Shown here: piece by piece, positions 7,365-17,700 of the stretch
Layout: each line of letters begins with the position of its first letter
How positions within the stretch are numbered: the stretch's first letter is position 1
Origin: Terriglobia bacterium
GTDB taxonomy: Bacteria; Acidobacteriota; Terriglobia; Bryobacterales; Bryobacteraceae
Reading direction: 5' to 3'
NCBI GenBank assembly: GCA_021325235.1
Contig: JAJPHN010000039.1
Location: forward strand, 1 to 49,837
Length of the DNA stretch: 49,837 bases
Translations under genes and position numbers: made by a program
Notes under the pieces: model-generated
The model's input: only the letters and a program-made list of their open reading frames with translations
Databases searched by the model: none
What the model was told of the DNA's origin: nothing

Positions 7365-10300
7365 TCAAAAACTGGCCTTCAGGCTGAACTGGATGTTGCG
7401 AGGATCGTTGCGGGTGCCGGTCCATTGACCGAACGGGCCGCCGTTGGTGAGCGCGAGATTGATGTTGTAGTTGCCGCCGAAGATCGGGGTATTGAAGGCG
7501 TTGAGAAATTCGCCGCGGAACTGGACGCGGAATCTCTCCGGACCGAACGATTTCGCAACGGATAGGTCGACGTTCTTGGTCCATTCCTCGCGCAGGTAGG
7601 GCATGCGGTTGGGCGTGTCGCCATAGCGCGGCTGGTTGTAGGTCGAAACAAAGGCGTTGGGGTTGATCCAGTTGTCGGGCGTCTGATGCGCGGGAACGGG
7701 ATTGCCGATGATGTCGGGGATTTCGCCGTTGCCGTTGCCCGGGAAGCCGTAGAAGTAAGTGAGCGGTGTGTAGTTGCCGTCGCTGATGCCGAAGAGCGGG
7801 AGCCCGCTGGCGACGCGGACGTTAGAGGAAAGCTGCCAATTGCCGAGCACCTGCCTGACAAGCCAGGGAGCGGTTGCGCCCCAGCGCTTGCCGACGCCGT
7901 AGGGCAGATCGTACACGGCGGCGACGGCGAAGCTGTGCGGCTGATCGTGCTCGCTGACGCCGTAATCGAGCTTGGTGTTGTAGGAATCGCGCCACATGTT
8001 GCCGACGGCCCAGCCGATCAGATCTTCGGAACCATCGTCGAGGGCTTTAGACCAGCGATAGGTGACGATGGCGCTCAGGCCGTTGGTGAAGGCGTGGTTG
8101 TATTTGAGATCAAGCGCGTTGTAGCTGGACGTTGCGCCGGGCAGCGAACGGGTCCAGTTGAGATTGGAGAACTCGGGATAGGGCAGCAGCAGTTGATACT
8201 GATAGACGGTTGGACCGCTGAGGCCGCTGCTGGGGTCGGTGATGACGCCGTAGAACGGATTCGCCACTTGCGTGTTGAGGTAGTTGAAGCCGAGCGCGAG
8301 ATCCTGGGTGGGCAGCTGATTGGCGTTCAGGTTGGGATTGCCATACATGAGCTTGCGGCCGTTGACGCCGGTGTAACCGGCTTCGAAGACGGAATGCGAG
8401 TCGAGCTGATACTGGATATCGAAGCTCCATTGCTCGGAGTAGCCGACCGGATGCGAGCCCTTTGGCCAGATCTGGCTGGCGCCGAGACCGACATAGGTAT
8501 TGAGACCCTGCGAGCTTCCGGTCTGCTGATTGAGGCCGGACGGAAATGGATTCAACATGGTCTGCACGGGATAGACACCCTGTGCATCGACGCTGCCGAA
8601 GGTGTTGGTGGTGGAGCCGTAGCCGAGGAACTGGCCGCCATCGAAGCTGAGCATGGCGGAGGTTGGACTGTAGAAGATGCCGGCTCCAGCGCGCACCACC
8701 ATACGATCGGAGGCGCGGTAGGCGATGCCGAGACGAGGCGCGAAGTTGGTGTTATCGGGCGCCCAGGCGTAGCGATTCTTTGAATTCGCGTATTCAAAGC
8801 CGCCGCGCACGGTGTATCCGACTTGCGAGCTGATCGGATTGACCACGGTTGGATCGAACCACGCGAGGCGGTTGTAGCGTTCGGTGGCGGGGCGCTGGTT
8901 TTCATAACGCAGGCCGATGTTGAGCGTGAGCCGCGGCGTGACGCGCCATTGATCCTGTACGTAACCGCCGTAGGCGTGCTGGCTCATGGCGGGATCCATG
9001 TCGGTGGTGGAATTGATATCGCCGATGCCGAGCAGGGTTTCGACGAGGCCGCTGCCGCTCAGGTTTGAGCTTTGGCCGGGCGTGGCCTGGCAGGAGGCGA
9101 AGCCGGTGGGATCACAGGCGCTCAGGTAATTCGAGAAGTACACGCTGCCGACGCCCTGCTGATTGTTGTTGATGAGAAAGACGTCGTAGTTGGCGCCGAA
9201 CTTCAGGCTGTGCTTGGAGAACTCTTTGGAGAGGTTGATCTGCGCAGTTTCGGAATAGCGGACGTAGTTGGCGTAAAAGCCGTTGCCGAGGCCGCTGTAA
9301 TCATCGATGCTGACGGTGGGCAGCACGGGCGCCTGAAAATCGGAGACGGGCAGACCGATGGTGGAGGCATCCGCTTTACCGACGCCGACGGGCAGATGCG
9401 TTTCGCGCCAGCGGCTATAGCCGACGTAGGCGTTGATGACCCAGCTCGGCGAGGGCGTGAAGGTGTCGTTGACGACGACCTGAAAAGCAGCGTCGTCGTT
9501 GTTGTTGCCCTGATCGGCACCATTGCAGAAGAAGCAGGCGGGAATCTGCTGCTCGCGGACACGGTCGGACATGCGGACGAAGACGCGATTTTTGGAGTTG
9601 CCGTCCCAGTCGATGCGCCAGTCGAATTTATCGTTGCTGGTGCTGCCGCGCCCTTGTGAGTAGTAGTTGTCGCTGTCGTAGGGTTGGTCGCTGGGGCGGT
9701 TTGGCAAGGGGAAGAGATTGACGACGGCCTGGCCCTGCGGCGTGATCAGATTCGACGGAATTTTGTTGCCGGCGAAGGGTGTGCGCGTGTAGTAGGTGCT
9801 GCCGGTGGCGGGATCAGTGGCCTGTGTTGTCGAGAACGGATTGTAGATGGTGCGCAGCTGGCCGTTCTGATTCAGGGTCTGTGAAAAATCGCCGGAACGC
9901 TCGAGGGCGGTGGGGACGGTCTGCAGGCCGCTGTTTTCGGTATCGGGCTGGCGCAGGCCCTCATAGGCGCCGAAGAAGTAGAGGTTGTAGCGCTTCAGAA
10001 TCGGGCCGGAGATGTTGCCGCCGAACTGGTTGCGTTTCAGTTGATTCTTGGGCAGGCCGTATTTGTTGTTGGACCAGAGATTCGCGTCGAGGGCGGAATT
10101 GCGCAGGTAATCGTAGGCTTCGCCGTGGAAGGAATCGGAACCGCCTTTGGTGATCAAAGTGACCACGCCCATGCCGGAGCGTTCGTACTGCGAGTCGTAG
10201 ACATTGGTCATGACCTGCTGCTCCTGGACGGAGTCGTTCATGGGCGAGACCATGAGTCCGCCCCAGTCCATGGCGGTGGAGGGTGCGCCGTCGATCAGGA

Positions 10301-10898
10301 TCTGGGCATCGCCGGCGCGACCGCCGTTCAAACCGAACATGCTGAAGAGCTGATCGAAGGTCTGCGAGCGCGAGGTCATTCCGCCCTGCGCCTCGGTGGT
10401 TCCGGCCAGCGAAAAGACGAAGTTGAGCGGATTGCGGGTGTTGTTGGGCAGGGCCTCGATCAACTGACTGTCCATGGTGACGGAGTTATTGGCGCTTTGG
10501 GTATCGACCAGGACGGCTTCGCCGGTCACTTCGACTTTCTGCTGGGTATCGCCGACTTCGAGCGAGACGTCGACGGTGGCTGATGTTTCGGCGCGCAGCA
10601 GCATGTTCGAGCGCTCGAAGGTTTTGAAGCCCCTGGCATCGACGGTGATCTGGTAGGTGCCGGGAATGAGGTTGTCGAATTTGTAGGTGCCGTCGCCGGT
10701 GGTGGTGTAATCGCGGACGTCGTGCGTGTCCATATTGGTCAGCTCGACTTTGGCGCCGCTGGTAACAGCGCCGCTCGGGTCGCGCACGATGCCCGAGATG
10801 GACGCCGAAAAAGTCTGCGCCAGCAGGCTGGGTGCAGCGGCCAGCGCGAGTATCACAAAGCACGCCATCGCGGTTGCGATCCGGTGCGTTTTTTTCAT
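7365..10898 (-). CDS. Oar-like TonB-dependent receptor with carboxypeptidase-regulatory-like domain
   Basis: The 1,177-residue outer-membrane protein has a signal peptide (about 1-27, ending PSLLAQ). An Ig-like carboxypeptidase-regulatory domain follows (about 32-115; SGIVRDPSGAVTSGAKVELT, GTYKFDNLIPGTYQITV). The plug lies at about 120-260 (GGRAGDAQILIDGAPS), and a long beta-barrel ends in a C-terminal phenylalanine (FSLKASF), the usual barrel-assembly signal. These large receptors are abundant in Acidobacteria and are thought to import oligosaccharides or other bulky ligands using TonB energy. The ATG at 10896-10898 has an AAGGGG ribosome site. The gene sits 30 bases after the PQQ dehydrogenase gene and 24 before galT. 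The ligand is unknown; the neighbours suggest a sugar or polyol. Confidence 0.92.
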   Translation of the reverse strand: MKKTHRIATAMACFVILALAAAPSLLAQTFSASISGIVRDPSGAVTSGAKVELTNMDTHDVRDYTTTGDGTYKFDNLIPGTYQITVDARGFKTFERSNMLLRAETSATVDVSLEVGDTQQKVEVTGEAVLVDTQSANNSVTMDSQLIEALPNNTRNPLNFVFSLAGTTEAQGGMTSRSQTFDQLFSMFGLNGGRAGDAQILIDGAPSTAMDWGGLMVSPMNDSVQEQQVMTNVYDSQYERSGMGVVTLITKGGSDSFHGEAYDYLRNSALDANLWSNNKYGLPKNQLKRNQFGGNISGPILKRYNLYFFGAYEGLRQPDTENSGLQTVPTALERSGDFSQTLNQNGQLRTIYNPFSTTQATDPATGSTYYTRTPFAGNKIPSNLITPQGQAVVNLFPLPNRPSDQPYDSDNYYSQGRGSTSNDKFDWRIDWDGNSKNRVFVRMSDRVREQQIPACFFCNGADQGNNNDDAAFQVVVNDTFTPSPSWVINAYVGYSRWRETHLPVGVGKADASTIGLPVSDFQAPVLPTVSIDDYSGLGNGFYANYVRYSETAQINLSKEFSKHSLKFGANYDVFLINNNQQGVGSVYFSNYLSACDPTGFASCQATPGQSSNLSGSGLVETLLGIGDINSTTDMDPAMSQHAYGGYVQDQWRVTPRLTLNIGLRYENQRPATERYNRLAWFDPTVVNPISSQVGYTVRGGFEYANSKNRYAWAPDNTNFAPRLGIAYRASDRMVVRAGAGIFYSPTSAMLSFDGGQFLGYGSTTNTFGSVDAQGVYPVQTMLNPFPSGLNQQTGSSQGLNTYVGLGASQIWPKGSHPVGYSEQWSFDIQYQLDSHSVFEAGYTGVNGRKLMYGNPNLNANQLPTQDLALGFNYLNTQVANPFYGVITDPSSGLSGPTVYQYQLLLPYPEFSNLNWTRSLPGATSSYNALDLKYNHAFTNGLSAIVTYRWSKALDDGSEDLIGWAVGNMWRDSYNTKLDYGVSEHDQPHSFAVAAVYDLPYGVGKRWGATAPWLVRQVLGNWQLSSNVRVASGLPLFGISDGNYTPLTYFYGFPGNGNGEIPDIIGNPVPAHQTPDNWINPNAFVSTYNQPRYGDTPNRMPYLREEWTKNVDLSVAKSFGPERFRVQFRGEFLNAFNTPIFGGNYNINLALTNGGPFGQWTGTRNDPRNIQFSLKASF

Positions 10899-10928
10899 AG
10901 AAGTACCCCTTTTCCTTCCAATCAGAAT

Positions 10929-13037
10929 CTATTTTTCGCGCAGCGCGAAGGCGACATAACTGCCGCCGCTCGGCGCGCCCCACTTGCCGCCGCCGGCGCC
11001 GATCAGAACGTATTCGCGGCCATTCACTTCATAGACAGCGGGCGTGGCGTTGCCAGCGGCCGGCAATGTGGTCTCCCAGAGCAGATCGCCGGTCTTTTTG
11101 TCGAACGCGTGAAATTTCCTGTCGTAATTGGTGGCGCCGATGAAGAGGACGCCACCGGCAGTGAGAATGCTGCCGCCGTAATTTTCCGAACCGGTTTTGG
11201 TCATGCCCTGCGCAGCGAGCTTCGGATATTCGCCGAAAGGCTCTTTCCAGACAAACTTTTTCGTATTCAGATCAATTGCGTTCAAGGTGCCCCAGGGCGG
11301 CGCGACGGCAGGATAACCATCGGGATCGAGCCAGCGGTTGTAGCCGTCGATGCCGTATTTGAGCGGCGAGAGATTTGTGACCTTCATGTGCTCGGCGCCA
11401 TCGAGCGGCACGTCTTTGCCGGTCATCAGAAAATCGACGATCACGCGGACGGCGCCGTCTCCGAGACGGCCGAAACCGGGCATCCGTCCGCCACCGTGCT
11501 GGATCATTGCGGTGATCTGATCGCGGTTGAGCCGGGAGCCAATGTTAACGAGCGATGGAAATTCGGGCGGGCTGCCCTGCAGGTCGGGGCGATGGCAACC
11601 GGAACAGTTCTGGCGGTAGAGCGTGGACCCGGTAATCGCTCCCGTGCCAAGGCTACGTGGAATGATGCGCAAGATCCAGGCCATCTCGTTGGAATTCACA
11701 TAGAGGACGCCGGTTTCCGGATCCCAGGCTGCGCCGCCCCACTCGCCGCCGCCGTCGAAGCCGGGGAAGATTACGGTGCCTTGAAAACTGGGCGGAGTAA
11801 ATTGCGGCCCGACGCGCAGCTTCTGATACTGCGCGAGCACCGCGGCATGCGCTGCGGGCGTGCGGTTGGTGAGGATGTCGGGCGTGACTTCCTGGCGCGC
11901 ATAAGGCGGCGGCTCGGTAGGCAGAATCTGCTCTTTGGCGGTTACTTCGCCATCGACATCGCTGGGCGGGGCTTTGATTTTGCGGTAATGCACCAGCGGC
12001 TTGCCGGTTTTTTCATCGAAGATCCAGACCCAGCCGTATTTGGTGATCTGCGCGACGGCATCGATAGTCTTGCCGTTCTTGTGCAACTGGACGAGCGTGG
12101 GAGCGGCTGGAAGGTCGCGATCCCAGATGTCATGCTTGACCAGCTTGAAATGCCAGATGCGCTTGCCGGTGGCGGCATCGAGCGCCAGCAGACAATTGGC
12201 AAACAGGTTATCGCCGAGCCGGTTGGCACCGTAGAAGTCGAACGAGGCTGAACCGGTGGGCGCGAAGACGATGCCTCGTTTCTCATCGAGCGTGAGTCCA
12301 GCCCAGGAATTTGCTCCGCCCAGCTTTTTATAGCCGTCTTTGGGCCAGGTGTTGTAGCCGTACTCGCCGGGAAGCGGAATGGTGTGGAAAATCCAGCGCA
12401 TCTGGCCGGTGTGAACGTCGAAGGCGCGGATGTGGCCGGGCGCGGCGGGCAGATCTTCGGCAACGAGCGTGCCCTGAATCAGCAGATCCTTGTAAACGAC
12501 TCCGGGGCTGGTGGCCTGCACCGTGAGATCTTTGAATTCGTCGCCCAAGCCGACGTGGAGGTCGATGCGGCCGTGGTCGCCGAAGCTCTCGACGGGCTTG
12601 CCGGTCTTAGTGCTCAGCGCGTAGATATATTGATCGATGCCGACGAATAACCGGCGCTCATCGCCCGCGCCCCACCAGGCCATGCCGCGATTGCGGAGCT
12701 TCTGCGTGATCTTCTCACCGCGATGGGCATCGAAATCCCAGATCAGCTTGCCGGTTGCGCCGTCGAGCGCGACGACTCGCAGACGCGGCGTGGTGGCGTA
12801 GACGACGCCATCGAGCACCAGCGGATTGCACTGCATCTCGGAGCCTTCAAACTGATCGTTGGAATCGAACTGCCAGACGCGCTCGAGTTGCTTGACGTTG
12901 TTGCAGTTGATCTGATTGAGCGGTGAGTAATGCGTGCCGTGGTATCCGCCGACGATCGGCCAGTCGGCGTTGCGATTGCCGCCCGCCGCCACTGTCAGCA
13001 CGGCGCCAGCGCACAGAAACAGGATCTGAAGCTTCAT
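10929..13037 (-). CDS. exported PQQ-dependent dehydrogenase with internal cytochrome c domain
   Basis: The 702-residue quinoprotein has a signal peptide (LQILFLCAGAVLTVAAG) and an eight-bladed PQQ propeller containing blade motifs such as LVALDGATGKLIWDF-type repeats (TGKRIWHF, TGDLLWET). The haem c motif CSGCH is at about residues 476-480, inside a 75-residue insert (about 465-545) between propeller blades rather than at a terminus. Such enzymes oxidise alcohols, sugars or polyols in the periplasm and pass electrons to haem c. The substrate is unknown. The start codon ATG at 13035-13037 overlaps the ThuA-like gene's stop by four bases, showing tight translational coupling. The C-terminus, EYVLIGAGGGKWGAPSGGSY, is typical of this family. 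Confidence 0.9.
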   Translation of the reverse strand: MKLQILFLCAGAVLTVAAGGNRNADWPIVGGYHGTHYSPLNQINCNNVKQLERVWQFDSNDQFEGSEMQCNPLVLDGVVYATTPRLRVVALDGATGKLIWDFDAHRGEKITQKLRNRGMAWWGAGDERRLFVGIDQYIYALSTKTGKPVESFGDHGRIDLHVGLGDEFKDLTVQATSPGVVYKDLLIQGTLVAEDLPAAPGHIRAFDVHTGQMRWIFHTIPLPGEYGYNTWPKDGYKKLGGANSWAGLTLDEKRGIVFAPTGSASFDFYGANRLGDNLFANCLLALDAATGKRIWHFKLVKHDIWDRDLPAAPTLVQLHKNGKTIDAVAQITKYGWVWIFDEKTGKPLVHYRKIKAPPSDVDGEVTAKEQILPTEPPPYARQEVTPDILTNRTPAAHAAVLAQYQKLRVGPQFTPPSFQGTVIFPGFDGGGEWGGAAWDPETGVLYVNSNEMAWILRIIPRSLGTGAITGSTLYRQNCSGCHRPDLQGSPPEFPSLVNIGSRLNRDQITAMIQHGGGRMPGFGRLGDGAVRVIVDFLMTGKDVPLDGAEHMKVTNLSPLKYGIDGYNRWLDPDGYPAVAPPWGTLNAIDLNTKKFVWKEPFGEYPKLAAQGMTKTGSENYGGSILTAGGVLFIGATNYDRKFHAFDKKTGDLLWETTLPAAGNATPAVYEVNGREYVLIGAGGGKWGAPSGGSYVAFALREK

Positions 13038-14047
13038 GGTTTCAATGCCAGATCCGATGGTTTCACACCCTGCGTGAATTCTTCCGAGGTGTAGGCGTGC
13101 GGATGATAGTCGCCGACCAGCCGCACATCGGCGCGAGCCGGAATTTGCGCCTCCATGCCGAGCGTCCAGTAGGCGGCGTTGACGAACAAGCGGCGCAGCG
13201 CTTCGCTCAGCAGATCGTCGGCTGCGCCCATGGTGGAGACGAAGACGCGCGCGTCTTTACCGGAGGCGGAGTGGTAGGAGTTGGTCCAGGCGACCGGCAT
13301 CATCGGATCGTTCACTTTGCCGGAAACGGGCGGATCGTCGGGATGAAGACCGGAGAGCACCTGGCCGAGCAGCAGAGGCTTGCAGGTCGGTTTCATGGGC
13401 AGCGTTACTTCATAGACTTCGGTGGGAACCCAGATTTCACCGTTTTTGATGCCGCGCAGAATCGGACTGCCGGCGGCGCCCGGAGCGAAGAAGGCGCGCG
13501 TGCTTTGCTTGCCGTGAGCGCCGTGATGCGCCACCCAGGTTTCGCCGAGCACGTGACGTCCAAAGCCACCTTCCCAGCCAGGAATTTTACTGTCCCAGGA
13601 CCACTTCTCGTATGTTTTGCTGATGCGGAGCTGGAACGGATGCGTGCCGGTACGAATGGCGAAGACGGGGCGTCCGGATTCGACGTAGTCGAGAATCCTT
13701 TTCATCTGATCGTCGGGCAGATCGCGCCAGCGCATGAACAGGACCAGCAGATCCGCATTCTCGAGCGGTTCGAGGCCGCGCAGGTCTTTGTTCTGGTGGG
13801 GATCGATGGTGCCGTCGGGCGCGAGCGGGAAGATGACGGTCGTCGAAAAACCGTGGCGGACAGAAAGAATCTTGGCGAACTGCGGCAGCGCTTCTTCGGA
13901 GTGGTACTCGCCGTCGTCGCCCGCGATCATGACGATGTGCCTGCCGCGTCCGGGGCCGTGCGTACCGGCGTAACTCACGCTTTGCGCGGTAAGCGGCGCG
14001 AGGGCGAGCGAGACAAGAATCGAGCAGGCGGCGAGCGAGACCTTCAT
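13034..14047 (-). CDS. exported ThuA-like domain protein
   Basis: The 337-residue protein begins with a signal peptide (about 1-22, VSLAACSILVSLALAPLTAQ). A ThuA-like, class I glutamine amidotransferase-like fold follows (about 30-240). Visible motifs include GRHIVMIAGDDGEYHSEEAL near the N-terminus, and NADLLVLFMRWRDLPDDQMK and GRPVFAIRTGTHPF in the middle. The C-terminal part contains VAWTNSYHSASGKDARVFVS. ThuA proteins are linked to disaccharide (trehalose/sucrose) oxidation. Placed directly before a PQQ dehydrogenase, the protein plausibly supports sugar oxidation. The ATG at 14045-14047 is preferred over an adjacent TTG. It is the first gene of the minus-strand operon; no clear promoter was recognised in the 170 bases upstream. 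Confidence 0.85.
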   Translation of the reverse strand: MKVSLAACSILVSLALAPLTAQSVSYAGTHGPGRGRHIVMIAGDDGEYHSEEALPQFAKILSVRHGFSTTVIFPLAPDGTIDPHQNKDLRGLEPLENADLLVLFMRWRDLPDDQMKRILDYVESGRPVFAIRTGTHPFQLRISKTYEKWSWDSKIPGWEGGFGRHVLGETWVAHHGAHGKQSTRAFFAPGAAGSPILRGIKNGEIWVPTEVYEVTLPMKPTCKPLLLGQVLSGLHPDDPPVSGKVNDPMMPVAWTNSYHSASGKDARVFVSTMGAADDLLSEALRRLFVNAAYWTLGMEAQIPARADVRLVGDYHPHAYTSEEFTQGVKPSDLALKP

Positions 14048-14215
14048 CAACGAGGACGATTGTATCCAGATGTAAGCGAAACAACGACCGAAGTCAATCG
14101 AAACTTACAGTTCCATGAAATTTTATCGGACGTTCATGAAGTTTAGCAGGTGGGTTTGGTACAGGTGGTTCGTACTAAAGCCGCGAGTGACCGCAGAGGC
14201 GGAGGAAATTGCGTG

Positions 14216-14764
14216 TCAGCCGAGCGCGGCGGCGTTGACATTAGCGCGGCGCAATCGTTCGGCAAGCAGCCGGTTCTCGAGCCGTTTTTCGATCAGGCCG
14301 ATGGTGATGCCGGCGAGTTCTTTGAGCGCGTGGCGGTCGATGCTGCCGGGAGCGCGCGGTTCGCGATCGATGACGCAGAGCGTGCCGACGGCGTAGCCAT
14401 CGCTAGTGACCAGCGGTGCACCGGCGTAGAAACGAATGAAGGGTGGCCCGGTGACGAACGGGTTATCCCAGAAGCGCTGATCATCGAGCGCGTCGTGCAC
14501 AATCATGACGTCCTTCTGCGTGATGGCATAGCCGCAGAAGGCTGGCTCGCGCGCGGTCTCACGAGTGTTGAGCCCGACGCATGCCTTGAACCACTGCCGG
14601 TTGGCATCGATCAGAGAGATGGTGGAGATATCGGTCTTGTAGAGGCGGGCGGCGAGCCGCGTGATGGCGTCGAAGAGCGGCTCGGATCCGGAGTCGAGGA
14701 TCTCGAGGCGGACCAGCGCCTGCAGGCGTTGTGCTTCTTCGACCGGTATGGTTGCCTTTATCAT
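14216..14764 (-). CDS. GAF-domain protein
   Basis: The 182-residue protein is almost entirely one GAF domain (about 20-160). Visible features are LFDAITRLAARLYKTDISTI, a cluster around AFCGYAITQKDVMIVHDALD, and the ligand-pocket region FVTGPPFIRFYAGAPLVTSD followed by GTLCVIDREPR. There is no output domain; the C-terminus is a short coiled-coil-like helix. A good ribosome site (TGAGGT) precedes the ATG at 14762-14764. It lies 25 bases after the hybrid kinase gene on the same strand, so the two are probably co-transcribed, and the GAF protein may be an accessory input. The bound small molecule is unknown. Confidence 0.85.
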   Translation of the reverse strand: MIKATIPVEEAQRLQALVRLEILDSGSEPLFDAITRLAARLYKTDISTISLIDANRQWFKACVGLNTRETAREPAFCGYAITQKDVMIVHDALDDQRFWDNPFVTGPPFIRFYAGAPLVTSDGYAVGTLCVIDREPRAPGSIDRHALKELAGITIGLIEKRLENRLLAERLRRANVNAAALG

Positions 14765-14789
14765 CTCGGTACCTCAGGTTGAATTTGCG

Positions 14790-17700
14790 TTAGACCGGGC
14801 TCTCGGGCAGCACGCTCTCGGAAGCGAAGGCGACGTAATCCCTCAAGTCGCGCAGGTGGCGCTGGAGGGCGATCAGGTCTTCACGCTTTGCGGCTGCTTC
14901 GATGGCCTCTCCGATCCAGGTGATTTCGTCGAAGCCGAACGACTCCCCGCTGCCTTTCATGTTGTGGCCGAGCGTGCGCAGCTCAGCGAAATTGCGCTGG
15001 CGGATGAGGGCTTCGATCTTTATGAGCTCTTCGCGCCGGGCGGCAAGATAGCGATGCGCAATGGCTTCCAGTCCGATGGGAATTTCGGGCGCTTTCCGCT
15101 GGCGCGAGCCGGAACCCGAGGCAGCGAGCCCGGCCAGTTGCTCGGTGAAACGGGCGGAACGGTAGCCCTCGACGGCCTCGATCAATCTGGCTTTCGAGAT
15201 CGGTTTCGAGAGATGCCCGTTGCAGCCAGCCTGATAACTGCGCGCGGCGTCTTCGACCAGGGCGTTGGCGGTGAGAGCGATGACCGGCACCTCGGGCGCT
15301 TCCTGCTCGCGTTCCCAGGCGCGGATGGCTTTTGTTGCCGACAAGCCATCGAGGAGCGGCATGTGCATGTCCATCAGGATCAGATCGAAGTTTTGGCTTT
15401 TGCGGCGTGCGATGGCATCGAGACCGTTTTCAACGAAAGTCAGCGCGTACCTGCTCTTATCGAGATAAGCGGCGATGAGGAAGCGATTGTCTTCTGAATC
15501 ATCGGCAACCAGGACCCGCAGGGGTGGTTCCGGGGCGACTGGCTGCGCGGCGTTGGTGTATTGGGCGGGTGTGCTCGCGGCATGGCTCAAGGTGTAGGTA
15601 TGGCCAGATTCGAAAGCCGCTGGCGGGTTGTCGCGCGCGGGCACGATCGGATTTTCCGCGCGGCCGAAAATCGCATCGAAACGGAACGTGCTGCCTGCGC
15701 CGGGCGTGCTTTCGACCGAGATCTGGCCGCCCATGCGATGGATCAGGCGACGGGCGATGCCGAGGCCGAGTCCGGTGCCGCCGAAGCGGCGGGTGGTGGA
15801 GCTCTCGGCTTGTGTGAAGTCTTCGAAGATAGAGGCTAGTTTGTCTGCCGGAATGCCGACGCCGGTATCGATGACGGTGAACTCCAGATGCACGGCCGAC
15901 TCAGCGGGACGCTGACGCACTTCGAGGGTGACGCCGCCCTGGGAGGTGAATTTCACGGCGTTGCCGAGCAGGTTGAGCAGAATCTGCTGCAGGCGCGCGG
16001 GGTCGCCCGAGAGCGCGGTGCATGTGCCGGGCTCGATGCGGGCTGCCGCGCTGATCTGCTTTGCCTTCGCCCTGGGAACGACCAGTTCCATGGTTCGCTC
16101 GATGGTGTCTTCGAGAGCGAAATCGGTCTGCTCGAGCTCGAAGCGCCCCGATTCGATTTTGGAGAGATCGAGGATGTCGTTGATCAGCGTTAAGAGCGTG
16201 GATCCGGCGCGGCGGAAGCGTCCGACGTACTCGCGCTGTGCGGGGTCGAGATTGGTGTCCCAGAGCAGGTCGGCCATGCCCAGGATGGCATTCATGGGCG
16301 TGCGAATCTCGTGGCTCATAGCGGCCAGGAAGCTGCTTTTGGCTTCGTTGGCGGATTCGGCGCGCTCGCGTTCTTCGATCAGCAGATCTTCGATCTTCTT
16401 TTGATCGCTCAGGTCGCGCGTGATTTTGGAAAAACCGGTCAACTCGCCATCTGAGTTGCGGATGGCGGTGATGAGTATATCGGCCCAGAAGCGCGAACCG
16501 TCCTTGCGGATGCGCCAGCCCTGCTCGCTGTATTGATCATGGGTCGCCGCAAACTCCAGCTCGAAAGCCGGATGACCGCTGGCGGCGACGTCTTCGGGAT
16601 AAAAGATCGAGAAATGCCGGCCGATAATTTCCTCGGCCTGATAACCTTTGAGGCGCTCAGCGCCCGCGTTCCAGGTGGCTATGCGGCCGTCGCGATCGAG
16701 CATGAAGATGGCGTAGTCCTTGACGCCTTCGACCAGCTGGCGGTAGCGACGCTCGCTTTCGGCGAGCTGTGCAGAGCGCTCTTCGACGCGGCGCTCAAGC
16801 TCGCTGTTCATGCCAAGTATTCGGGCTTCGAGCTGCTTGTAGTTTTCGACGTCGGTGGAGGTGCCGAACCAGCGCATGACCGCTCCGGCCTGATTGCGGA
16901 CGGGAACGGCCCGCGAGAGGTGCCAGCGATAGACGCCATCGGAGCGCCTCAGCCGCACCTCGCATTCGAAGAGAACGCCGCACAGGAAAGCTTCGCGCCA
17001 TTCGCCCTGATAGCGATCCAGGTCGTCGGGATGAATGACGGATAGAGCCTCTTCGAGGCGGCTGGTACCGGTGTACTCATACCAGCGCCGGTTGAATTGC
17101 TGAACATTGCCGTCGGCGCCGGCGGTCCAGACAATCTGGGGCATGGCATCGGCCATCTCGCGCAGCTCGCGTTCGCTGCGGGCCAGGCCCAGTTCGGCGT
17201 GCTTGGAGGCGGTGATGTCGAAATTGACACCCGCCATGCCGATGATCTGCTGCTTCTCGTTGCGCAGTACGTCGCCGCGGCCTGCAATCCAGCGGGTCTT
17301 GCCGCCGGGAGTGGTGATGCGAAATTCGGCGCGATATTCGCCCGTGCCGGCGAGGGACCTTCTTAGCTTGGCCTCGAGCTCGGGAAGATCTTCGGTGAAG
17401 ACGATAGAGCGAAACGCGCCGAAACTGGGGAGTTTCTCAGCCGGTTTGCCGAACACTTGCTCGACGGGACCGGTCCAGCTGACGCAGTCGTTCTCGGGAG
17501 TCCAGGACCAGAGCGCGACCTCGGAGAGATCGAGACCGGTTGCGAGCTGCTGTTCGGCGCGGGCGGCGACAGCGGAGGCCTCAACTCGTGCCAGTTCGGC
17601 GAGCTTGCGTTCGGTGATGTCGAAATTGACGCCGTTCAGGCCTACCGGACGGCGCGCCTCATCGTAGGTGACGGTGGCTTTACAGGCGACCCAGCGCATT

